From the NCBI GenBank assembly GCA_015179045.1, contig WHUZ01000120.1, positions 62,001-126,000 of the forward strand: a stretch of DNA of 64,000 nucleotides, read 5' to 3'. The first letter of the stretch is position 1; every line of letters starts with the position of its first letter. A program made the position numbers and the translations under genes. Shown piece by piece: positions 53,218 through 62,800 of this stretch. The notes beneath the pieces were generated by a model. The model searched no databases, had not been told where the DNA came from, and was given only the letters and a program-made list of their open reading frames with translations. This DNA is from Kalaharituber pfeilii (Eukaryota > Ascomycota > Pezizomycetes > Pezizales > Pezizaceae).

Positions 53218-53342
53218 TACATGACAACACTAATATAAGAAAATGCAAAAATTTTGAAAAATGAAAAAAAAAAAAAAATATTGCAACCATGAAATTTACT
53301 CGAAAAACTCGAAAAACTTGAAACTTGTAGAAAGGAAGGAAA

Positions 53343-53389
<47 letters not shown>

Positions 53390-53414
53390 AAAGGCTCATA
53401 CCATAAGTAAAAAG
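53218..53414. other. Homopolymer-rich spacer
   Basis: Contains A14 near 53262 and a poly(A) run of more than 40 at 53346-53387; no gene. The long run may be the tail of a retroposon whose body is unrecognised. Confidence 0.5.
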
Positions 53415-54556
53415 TCAATAAGGCGTCGCCTCCCCATTAGCTTGAATTACAGCCTTTAACTGGTCTGGCATACTTCTAACCAATACTAATAGCGTATCCT
53501 TTGAAATTTTATTCCACTCCTCCTTGAGCTTTTCTTGTAAGTCCGGAATATTATCTAGGCACCCATATTTTTTCCCTAGTTGTACTTCAATGTCACCTCA
53601 TAAAACTTCAATTGGATTGAGGTCTGGAGATTGAGATACCCATTCTAAAGTCTCCATATCATTTTTCTTGCGGCATACCTTAGAAAATCCTTTATGCCCT
53701 GGGGTACCATCTTCCATAACCATCGTCCAGCCGTAAAACTCACATGCTTTAAACCAAAAAGGTATAAGCAGTGAGTCTAGAATCTTTTTAACATATTTAG
53801 CTGAATCTAATTTCGCACCAGATGGCACAAAATATAGATCAGACTTAAGTTCACTACATAATGTACCCCATACCATAGTAGATTCATATCCGGACTCCCA
53901 GACCTCATCAATGCAATCTGGATGGAATTCTTCCACGGCATTGCAAGTAACTAAAGGGCGATATATAAAGCCTTTAGTTGAATAAGAAGATTTATCAGTC
54001 CAAACTACACGCAACCAGTCTTCTTCTGTAAAATGAAGATGTTTTTGACACCAAGCAACCTGCTTAACTTTATTCTGTGATCGGATCCCCCATCTAATAT
54101 AAAATAAAAATTAGTATCTCTATGACCCTCATAGTAATATAAATAAAATACTTTTTCCTAGCACGATGCTTACTATGCCCCATACTCTTCATAACATCTT
54201 GAATTAATTTTGCTGAACAGGAATAACCAAGCTCTTTCTTAATAGCCTCCTAAGTCATTCGGTGCGTATCTCTATCCCTTGTCACAAAAGCTTGCAATCT
54301 CTCTTTTTCCGCATCATCAAAAATTGTTGGCCTTCCACTTTGTTTTCAGTTGCTAGGAGAGTTGATTTCGCTCATTTTATATCTCTTGTATATGGCATGA
54401 CAAGTCTGATAATTTATATCTACTTCTGCTGCAATTTCCTACCACTTCATTCCAGATTCTCTAAGTGTAATAATTCACATCCGCTCATCTCTTGTAGTTT
54501 CTCTATTTGCAAAATTTGCACTAAAGTGCGCTCTCCGTGTTCCTCGCGTTTTCATA
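53415..54556 (-). pseudogene. Tc1-like transposase, inactivated by stops
   Basis: On the minus strand from ATG 54556: KTRGTRRAHFSANFANRETT, a helix-turn-helix (LRESGMKW-stop-EIAAEVDINYQT), SGRPTIFDDAEKERLQAFV and ELGYSCSAKLIQDVM. The catalytic half (54014-53598) has VVWTDKSSYS (first Asp), VMEDGTPGHKG (second Asp) and SQSPDLNPIE (Glu), ending ANGEATPY at about 53415. Several stops fall at Trp or Gln positions (TGG or CAG/CAA to stop), consistent with C-to-T change. Full family length is about 340-370 residues, so it is full-length but dead. Terminal inverted repeats were not identified. Confidence 0.85.
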
Positions 54557-55087
54557 TCGAGGTGGAGTACCTACTGTTTATTTTCTGTTGCAACCGCACG
54601 TGTTCAACAACATGCCACTACCTACCGGCAACCCCGAGTACTTGAGATTTACTTCTCTTTACTTCATCATGACAGCCTACTGGCATATGCACTGAACCAT
54701 GATCATGGTCTGTCGTCATGACATGAGAAAGCGGGTTTGCATATGTTGCTTTCAGGTTTTTTCTCTACTTGAGGATTTCTCGTTATCACCAAAAGTTGTC
54801 TATATATGTCGCTTTATGTTCCTGTATCTATTGCAATGCAGCAAGCGACGTACTCAATTCAATAAGCGTAAGTAAGACGGTAACTGCTGAGTCATCTTAA
54901 TGCAAAGCCCCACTGCAACCTTCCATCTTCTCCTTCATTATAAACTGAGCCGGACTAGCAAACATTGTGGTGCTACATATCATGGCTTCCACCATCAGCT
55001 ACGCGGCTACCGTGGGGAGGCGGTGCGGAGAGGTACCTAAGCTAAGATATTATGTACAATACCTGAACAAGAATAACATCCTGCGTA
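54557..55087. other. No recognisable gene
   Basis: Flank of the Tc1 pseudogene; only short frames. Confidence 0.35.
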
Positions 55088-55510
55088 GCTTTTTTTTTTT
55101 TTTTTTTCTTTTTTTAATATCAGTAATCGCATGCCGCCCTAAGGGTTATGGCGATATTTATTTACATAGGAAATAACTGTGCAAAATAAACCAAAATTGA
55201 TAGGGAAATAGATTTCCGTCACTAGAAAAGAAGAAATTAGATGGAGAATAAGCCAAAATCGATAAGGAAATATATTTCCGTCACTCGTCAAACCGTCGCA
55301 TCAGCATCATCAGTGGGTGTCTTGATGTCCTCCCTGCCCCCCGGCCAAATTCTCTTCCATACCCTGCTGGTTTCTTCACTTTCCCCGCACCACCGACAAT
55401 CTGGGCCGTCGCTCTTGCCTATCCTGTGGTGCCATGCCTGTAAGCCTTTGCCCCCAGCAGTCCCGCCAATTTCTTCACGTGGTGGCCCAGTCGTTCTAAA
55501 GCTTGATCGT
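55088..55510 (-). mobile_element. 5'-truncated LINE 3' end
   Basis: On the minus strand GKGLQAWHHRIGKSDGPDCRWCGE...ETSRVWKRIWPGGREDI (about 55500-55310), a stop, a 3' UTR, a hairpin with perfect ATCGC/GCGAT, TTACTGATATT and an A-rich tail (poly(T) from 55090). Confidence 0.82.
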
Positions 55511-56090
55511 GGAGATGTCAGCCTTAATTAGTATATTGGTCCTGTGGCGGCTGTTGATGTATTGTAATAGGTAGATCTGTAGGTACTTCTCTGTCGGTCA
55601 TTGTCTATCTTATGGGTGCTATTGGACCTTTGGTTTGCCAGTGTGAATGGAGAAGCTAAAGAGGAATCTGTTGATTTTCATCCAGTAACTAATGCATAGT
55701 CTTGAAGACGATGTAATACATCATTTATAAAAGCGTACTGCTCTTCAGTAATTGAGTACTACAATGAAGTACAGGAATATGATATCTATCACCCCTATTG
55801 CCTATTTAGGTATAAAAGATATACATAGGGGATAGGTATTGTTAAGAAGAATAAGACCGAGATGATAGGTAATGCTAAATGCTAGGTAATACTGAGTGAG
55901 AGTGGGCATGGCAAGCTATTGAATATGCAGAAAATATATGCCAGAACAATTTTCAAGAGCCTTATATACTATTAAAGCTCTTCAGCCAAGTATCTACAAA
56001 ATTGTGGTAACAGCTTTTTTTAACTATTATTCGGCCATTTACTATAGTAGGACGCAGCAACAACAGAAGTACATAATAAATGGTTTGTAG
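55511..56090. other. No recognisable gene
   Basis: AT-rich, short frames only. Confidence 0.35.
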
Positions 56091-56098
56091 TACTGGTA

Positions 56099-56161
56099 TT
56101 TTTTTTTTTTTTTTTAATATCATGACTCGCATGCTGCCTCTGTAGGCTATGGCGGGTGTAT
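56099..56161 (-). mobile_element. Mini-retroposon, family B, 63 bp
   Basis: Poly(T) and the complement of a hairpin whose inner stem is GCCT/AGGC, between TACTGGTA repeats (56091-56098 and 56162-56169). Confidence 0.8.
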
Positions 56162-56186
56162 TACTGGTAGACTTAGTGGATGTATG

Positions 56187-56241
56187 CTCGCCATAGCCTA
56201 TAAGGCGGCACGCGAGTAATGAGAAAAAAAAAGAAAAAAAA
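56187..56241 (+). mobile_element. Hairpin-only mini-retroposon, family B, 55 bp
   Basis: Starts exactly at CTCGC, inner stem GCCT/AGGC, closes with GCGAG, then TAATGAGA and an A-rich tail. Perfect 9-bp repeat GGATGTATG (56178-56186 and 56242-56250). It lies only 25 bp from the oppositely oriented copy at 56099. Confidence 0.9.
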
Positions 56242-56250
56242 GGATGTATG

Positions 56251-56754
56251 GCCAACTTCGGAGGTAGTAGCAGTTGGCTTTATTGAAAGACCACGCATCC
56301 TGGCTATCAAGTAGTAACTAGTAAATGATTCGGCGACAGTGGAGGCGAAAGAGAAAAGCTGTGAGTGGGTAGCCACTATACCTTCGATATACATGAAATT
56401 GTACTCGGGTACATGCGAGCTCGCCACCCTTGAAGACTCTGCATATTAGCGCACGCCAATGGCGATCCGCTTACCGAACAAGGAACTACCTGTCCCTGAG
56501 CGGACAGGCAAAAGTATCTGTCCGGAGTCATCCCAGCAATTCAGCGTCCAACTTTCTTCCGCGCAACAAAAGATAGGTGTCTACAGGACCTGCTGACAAA
56601 TACTGCCCCTGGAAATCAGAGGGTCGATATAGCACCCACCATCATTGAAATTCTCATAAAGCCAGAACACCTCCTTGCACCCCTACGTCCAGTCTCACTC
56701 AGCTTGAATGCTGCCACACTTCCATTTCCCTAGCGCACTCATCTGTACTCAGGT
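56251..56754. other. No recognised gene
   Basis: Short frames on both strands; nothing assignable. Confidence 0.35.
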
Positions 56755-56766
56755 ACATATCTGGGG

Positions 56767-56831
56767 TTTTTTTTTTTTTTTTTGTATTTGTATCACATAA
56801 CCCCGCTTGCAGCTGTTCGCCTTGGCACGGC
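56767..56831 (-). mobile_element. Family A mini-retroposon
   Basis: Poly(T), then the complement of the family A tail (ATCACATAACCCCGCTTGCA, AGCTGTTCGCCTTGG), between ACATATCTGGGG (56755-56766) and ACATATTTGGGT (56832-56843), an imperfect duplication. Confidence 0.72.
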
Positions 56832-56839
56832 ACATATTT

Positions 56840-57117
56840 GGGTAGTCGCTCGTCCGGAAACAGACCATGTAGTTTGGATGCTTTTGGAGTGTCAAAGTCA
56901 GTCTGGGCAAGGATAATGTAGCTGTTACCGCCCTCCCTTTTGAAATGTCGATAAAGGCGTTGTTGTATTTCGATTTAAGGAGGAAGCGTAGATTGCATTT
57001 TCCAAGCTCTGCCCTCAGTTTCTCGAGGCCTCTCTGACAGGCTCTCAGATCACGGCAGGACCCCTTTATTACCCAGGGGCAAGTCTGTGACACCGGACTG
57101 TGGGCCGGATCATCCAT
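56840..57117 (-). pseudogene. Unidentified protein fragment interrupted by a retroposon
   Basis: The minus-strand frame MDDPAHSPVSQTCPWVIKGS... through CQRGLEKLRAELGKCNLRFL to HPNYMVCFRTSDYPNM has a mixed, protein-like composition and is cut by the family A insertion at 56767-56831. The family is not recognised. It may be a truncated host gene or part of an unknown mobile element. Confidence 0.35.
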
Positions 57118-57172
57118 GCTGCTTAGCTACATGACTTCACCGTGGCTGCAGGTGAACAAGGCGCAGACAGTA

Positions 57173-57343
57173 CAGTCGAACCTCTCTCACATTGGATTCT
57201 GTCATATTGGATACTCCGTCTTATTGGATCAATTTTCATTAAGATGTTTCAGTCTAGATATAAAACTAGACAATCCTAGATGGCTATGGGGGAGGAATAT
57301 ACTCAACTTGGGCTATAGGCCCTACTAAACTTGGCCTCTACTG
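57173..57343. mobile_element. Small pogo-like MITE
   Basis: Left end CAGTCGAACCTCTCTC resembles pogo/Tigger termini. The right end (complement CAGTAGAGGCCAAG) matches it only over the first bases. TA is present on both sides (57171-57172 and 57344-57345). 171 bp, no coding region. Confidence 0.5.
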
Positions 57344-57612
57344 TAGTAATATATGGTACCTTGGGTCATAAGTAGCCTATCCCTAAAGCTACAGGATACT
57401 TGGCAAGGCGAATGGCTCTGGCATAGATGATATGGAGTAGGAGAAGAGACAATAGTACAATGCTGGAAACAGGAGGGAAAGGGAGAGAAAGCCATAATGC
57501 TGTGTAAATTGTGTACACATGATAGGAGGATTATACGGGCCGACTAGTAGAGTTATAAACATGAGAGGATACGTTGATAGAAGACAGAAGAAGGAGCGGT
57601 TGAGTCATCCAT
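57344..57612. other. No recognisable gene
   Basis: Nothing assignable. Confidence 0.35.
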
Positions 57613-58059
57613 TGTGATGAAGGCTCAACAGCATCCACTGTTTTGCACGGGTACCGGTATCTAGAGCTGACGGAACGAAGTCTCAAGGGCGGCCTCAATG
57701 GTCAAATGTCAAGGGAAGGGTCTTCAATTGTCTTGTCTCTGTGCGTGTCCATCTGTGTCCCTCATCCATACAGTCCTATCTACATACATTTTATAGACCA
57801 CCTTCGCCTTCCAACCACATCTCGCTTCTTGGATGTTCGGTTCCAGTGTGGTCGTTAGCGTGTTTGGACCTATGTTTTGATATATGTATGATATTTAAAC
57901 ATCGCCATAGCCCTCAGGGCGGCAAGCGATTAATGATATATATATAAAAATAAAAAAAATAAAAATGTATGTATCATTATCATGTGGCCTTACCGATGAG
58001 TACCGCTCCAGGCCGCGTTTGGCCTTATTCTTTCTTTCGGTACCGTGGTTACCACCACA
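57613..58059 (+). mobile_element. Solo LTR family 1, copy 2, with a mini-retroposon inside
   Basis: Begins TGTGATGAAGGCTCAACAG and ends GGTTACCACCACA, collinear with the reverse-oriented copy at 9768-10162. The region around 57840-57965 differs: a family B hairpin unit (ATCGC/GCGAT, 57901-57933, A-rich tail to 57965) has been added. The LTR target duplication is not clear (CCAT against CCAC). Confidence 0.78.
57901..57965 (+). mobile_element. Hairpin-only mini-retroposon, family B, inside an LTR
   Basis: Starts exactly at ATCGC, closes with GCGAT, continues TAATGATATATATA and an A-rich tail. It is absent from the other LTR copy of the same family, which gives comparative support for the insertion. 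The flanking repeat is weak (ATGTAT). Confidence 0.75.
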
Positions 58060-58329
58060 CCACCAACTGCCCGAGCAATCATATATGAGTGGCCGCTCGA
58101 CAGTTGGGCCGTGGCCACGTTTGGCCCCGCATATTCCCAAGTATACAATTGCTTCTTGGAGGTAAATTAATTTCCAACCTTGAGGAAAAAGCTAAGGCAC
58201 TAGAACGGCTGCTATAAGTATACGTATAGAACTGGAGTACGTCGTATAGATGTAGATGAAACTTATCAGACAACCAAAATACTTCAATGCAAGGAATTTA
58301 AGGGTCAATGAATCAAAGATAATGTTTAC
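58060..58329. other. No recognisable gene
   Basis: Spacer between the LTR and the LINE fragment. Confidence 0.35.
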
Positions 58330-58786
58330 AGAGATGCGAGGAATAATATTCATAGACTGGGACTGTCTTACAGGCCACTAAACAGACTCGGACACCAAAC
58401 CGCACGGTTGGCAGGCCTGTTGGGGCGAAGGGCCTACGGGCGTGGATGCACCAGATAGGGAAAGAAGCCAGTCCGGTGTGTAGATGGTGCGGAGAAGGGG
58501 ACGAGACGACGAAACATGTTCTAGAAGAATGTAGAGTGTGGCGGAGGAGATGGCCAGGGGGGTAGAGGACATCAGAAGGCCCCCCGGACCGGGGAAGAGG
58601 AGGGGGATCCGTTACGGAGATTAGTGGAGATGTTAGGGGAGACGGCATAGGGCAGCGTTCCTTTACAGTTCTGTTTTTACGACTACCTTTATCTTCATAT
58701 AGTCTCACCGCAGTTTTCACTTTCTTGACTCACTTATGTATTTAAGACATCGCCATAGCCCATAGGGCGGTACGCGATTAATGATA
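58330..58786 (+). mobile_element. 5'-truncated LINE 3' end, tail split by a foldback element
   Basis: The plus strand shows GAKGLRAWMHQIGKEAS, VCRWCGEGDETTKHVLEEC and RRRWPGG in shifting frames, a 3' UTR, a perfect ATCGC/GCGAT hairpin (58749-58778) and TAATGATA. The poly(A) (from 59647) is separated from the hairpin by the 855-bp foldback inserted at TA. Confidence 0.82.
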
Positions 58787-59641
58787 CTGTAATTCACCAC
58801 CAAGCGGGCCACACCGGCAATCGGGACACCTTCCTCACCAAAACTGCACAACTTTCGCACTGAATATCTCAACAACCACATTAGCATTTCTTAATATGCT
58901 TTATGTAGGTATTAACCAAAAGGCCATTCTTGCAATCTAGCACTTTTGCCTGCTCAAAAATTGTAGATATGAAGGAATTATGGCTTGTCGCATTTCCATA
59001 AGAAGGCTTGGCATTTATTTGTATGGGATGCCCATACAAGTGCCACCGCCTCTGAATTCTGTATGCTACACCTGCAATAAGTACATTAAAAAAATTCTGA
59101 CACTCACATGCAACAGGATCGCTCATTAGGAATATATGGGCAACATAGTTAGGTAATACCTGTAGTGATTGTGAAACTTTTCACAATAGCATACCCCCAT
59201 AGAGAGCGTTTGTATGAGAACAACCCCCCAAAGTAGATAAATTGTGTAGCCAAATCTACAGTTCAACAGATTAAGCCAAATGAATACACCACCTTACTAC
59301 GGCTCTTCAGATGACTCTTGACATATAATATCATATGTAATGTAATTAGCGTTGAAGAGTAGGACTACATTCTAGTCTTGCGAACATTTTGTATGGGCAT
59401 CCCATGCAAATAAATGCCAAGCCTTCTTATGGAAATGCGACAAGCCATAATTCCTTCACATCTACAATTTTTGAACAGGCAAAAGTGCTAGATTGCAAGA
59501 ATGGCCTTTTGGTTAATACCTACATAAAGCATATTAAGAAATGCTGGTGTGGTTGTTGAGATATTCAGTGCGAAAGTTGTGCAATTTTGGTGAGGAAGGT
59601 GTCCCGATTGCCGGTGTGGCCCGCTTGGTGGTGAATTACAG
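58787..59641. mobile_element. Foldback element with 253-bp inverted ends, in a LINE tail
   Basis: Arms 58787-59039 and 59389-59641 are near-perfect reverse complements starting CTGTAATTCACCACCAAGCG. TA is duplicated (58785-58786 and 59642-59643). Removing one TA and the element restores the LINE sequence TAATGATA followed by TAGG and poly(A). The 349-bp centre has no coding capacity. A Tc1/mariner-type TA target is inferred. Confidence 0.9.
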
Positions 59642-59853
59642 TATAGGAAAAAAAAAAAATAATAATAATAATAATAATATTCATGAAATAAATAAATAAA
59701 AAAAGCTTAACATAACATAGATTAGGAATGTAAGTATCAGTCTAGATTCTAGAGCAAAGAGGAAAACTCGCGGCGTTTCATAGAGGCTTGGTGCTGCCCT
59801 CAAGCCGAAATTGGATAATTCCCTTGCTCTTCAACAGCTCTACCGCCATCCGT
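59642..59853. repeat. LINE poly(A) remainder and AAT/AAAT microsatellite
   Basis: A13, then AAT and AAAT-type repeats (59647-59705), followed by the 3' flank of the ankyrin gene. No coding region. Confidence 0.7.
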
Positions 59854-62800
59854 CTAAGGAGTCTCCAAAATATCACGAAGCTTAGGATCTGGTTTCTCCT
59901 CTATAAAGCTAATATAGTCTGAAGGCGTGCGGCCCATCGAATCTGTAAATGTAGTATCTGCACCTTCTTTGATCAAAATTTCGGCGATATTGACCTTGTT
60001 GCGCAATACTGCGTAATGCAAAGGGGTACAGTCCCAAACGTCTCTCTTGTTGATCAGAGATCGCAAGCGATGGTCTTGTAACAATCGCTGCAGAACCATT
60101 GTATCAGAGACCAAATGAAGAGGTGTCTTCGCATCTTCGTCTCCGTTAGAAGAATCCGCGACAACTTGGTTATAATCAGGATTAGATTTTGAAAGGAGTA
60201 GGTCGACTACTTCCAACGCAGGAAGCTCCGTTGCTGCATGAAGTAAAGTACGTTTGCTGTCGTCTCGCTCGAGGATGTTGGCTTCTGTTGTCTCGACCAA
60301 AAATTCCACAATAGCAACACTATGAGCCAGATGCAACACAGGAACTTTGACTCTCCCTGTATGATTGAGATGCTTGCGGCGTTCTCCATCGAGCTCCATT
60401 CGTGTCAAACCTCCCTTGGGTTTCAATTTGCGGAGCTGAAATCCTGGCTGCTCGCAAACCATTTTGACAATTTCTAAATCACCGGAGACGACCGCGTAGT
60501 GTATGGTAGCATATCCCCACTTGTCCACTGCGTTGATTTTTCCGTTACTTCGCTGGTCATTTGGATACAGAAGCAATCGCAGAATATCTTTCCGACCAGT
60601 TGCCACTGCAAGCTGGACTGGCGATCGTCCCCATTGATCAGCCGCATATACGTCCACGGCCTCATTCACAAGAATCTCGACAATTTTTTTGTGACCGCCA
60701 CAGACAGCTAGATGCAACGGGGTTCTACCAAATTCGTCGCCTGTAGCTAAATCGCCTCTTGAAGTCAAATTCAGAAATATTTCCTCTTCACCCACAGCAG
60801 CTGCGCAGTGAAATTCTCCGATGCTGTGATGTCTTGCAATCATTCTAGAACTTTCTTGATCGAAGAAGTAATGAAATGGCACCCAAGATCTTATGTCCTC
60901 GTTCTCCCATGTAAAGGGCGAAAGGCATCTGTTTCACAAAGGCGGGTTGTATTAGCAGGTAGATGCTGATAATGCTATTTCAGAAATCACGTACCGGATA
61001 TCAACATTCCGTTCTTGCGCATCGTCATGCTGACCACTGGACTCATATACAAAGTGAAATAATTCCATTGCTCGCTCGGCCGCAGTGCCCTGAAGTGGCG
61101 CTTGCAGTGGACTCGGGATTGGGGATGTCTTAGGGTTTGTATAATCGGTCTCTTTAGAACTTGAAACTGAACTGCCACACAACACCTTCCAGCCCACACT
61201 GTGAGCCTCAGAAAGCGATTTGTATTTCAAGAGATAGGCCTTCATTAGTTCCTTCGTGAGGTACGGGACTGAATCTTGCCCAGATTCATCGGTCTTGTTA
61301 TTTGCAGAAGCACTGTTCGAGCTGGGGTATGATTTTATCCAATCTTGGACTGCTGGATAATTCAATCCCAACTTATGAGATATCTGAGATTCTTCCTCCA
61401 AAAGTTTGCGGTGCAACATTCTCGAGCTCATGAGAGGGTTGAAAACCCACGGCCCTCCTACCATTGGCTGGCCTTGTGTTTCTTCGACACAGCGGTGACG
61501 ATAGAGGATTACTAGCAATTCTAAAGTGTGAAGAACTGCGCTTGTCAGGTGTGGGTTCTTTCCGCGGCTGCCGCATGGTGCAAGTCGATCAAGCAGCCAG
61601 AAACACACAACACGTATCTGATTGTAGGCTTTTGTTGCTATCGGTTTGACGGATTCAACTTGCTCAAATCCCTTTATCCATCTGGAAAATTCAAGTTTCA
61701 TCAGCATACTTTGTGACACTCCGCTATCAGACAACAGCGACCATTCTCACCTCAAGATTGGATCGGTAGCTGTTGGCAAAAGATCGGCTTCAGCTAGCGA
61801 TGATATTACTCTTAGGTCTGCACAATAACCACTCTCATACAGGCCACTATCTCTCACGACACAAAGCAACCGTTCTATGCCCTCATTTTGCAGGTGACAA
61901 CTGCGTTCAACAAGCTCACAGATATCACCGGAGTTTGTCTCAGTGGTATTTACAATCGTGCTCGACCCTGCAAACCTTGCACGGATATCATCTGCCTTTG
62001 ATGAAACGAAAAGTGAATCCAAGAAAGCAGAGAAAATTTTCTTTGCACACGCTAACTCAATGGTTGTTGCAGAGACTGTAGCAAGCGTCCAATTGTCTCG
62101 ATCTTCGACTTCTGAATTCTGTTCTTCAATTTTTTGATCTTGGCAAACTGGGACAAAGACTTTCTGTGAGTCTATAACGAAACCTTGTAGCGTTAACATA
62201 TCGCGTCCTTCAGGAGGATTTTTTCTGAACTCAAAGCTGTGCCAACCAATATGCCTGTTATCTTTTGAACGTTCTGAAGGACCGTTTTTATTATCTAAAT
62301 TTTAAGAGTACATGAGAATTCCATTTTCGGCTCAGATATCAGCCTTGGCATCTGAATTATCAAGCGCGATGGCCCGTGGGGAACATACCTTCTAGTACTC
62401 CAATAACGTTTGCAGAATGGAGGCTGAACATATTTTGCGAATGAGATGACTTAGGGCAAAGTGGATAAGATGATTTTTCCCTGAAAACCATCTCTGTTCT
62501 CACTTGCAACAACGAGTCAGTGGCACCTTTTGCCCACCATCTGAAGAGGGTGTTATTGGATTTTGGAGAGCCGAGGAGATCAAGTACGATATTATCTTGG
62601 ATTGGCTGATTGGACGTAGCAGACTGGAGATGAAAGAGTGTAGGACTGTTGTGTATGCGGTGCAAAGAGTAACAGGACATGGAAAGGATTGCTTCGACCT
62701 CTTCAGGTGTGACAAACCACCCATATCCCTCGTGATATTCAATCCTCAAACCATACTCCACAGTCCGGGCCAGGGAAGGTTCTGTGAGCGAAAACGTGAT

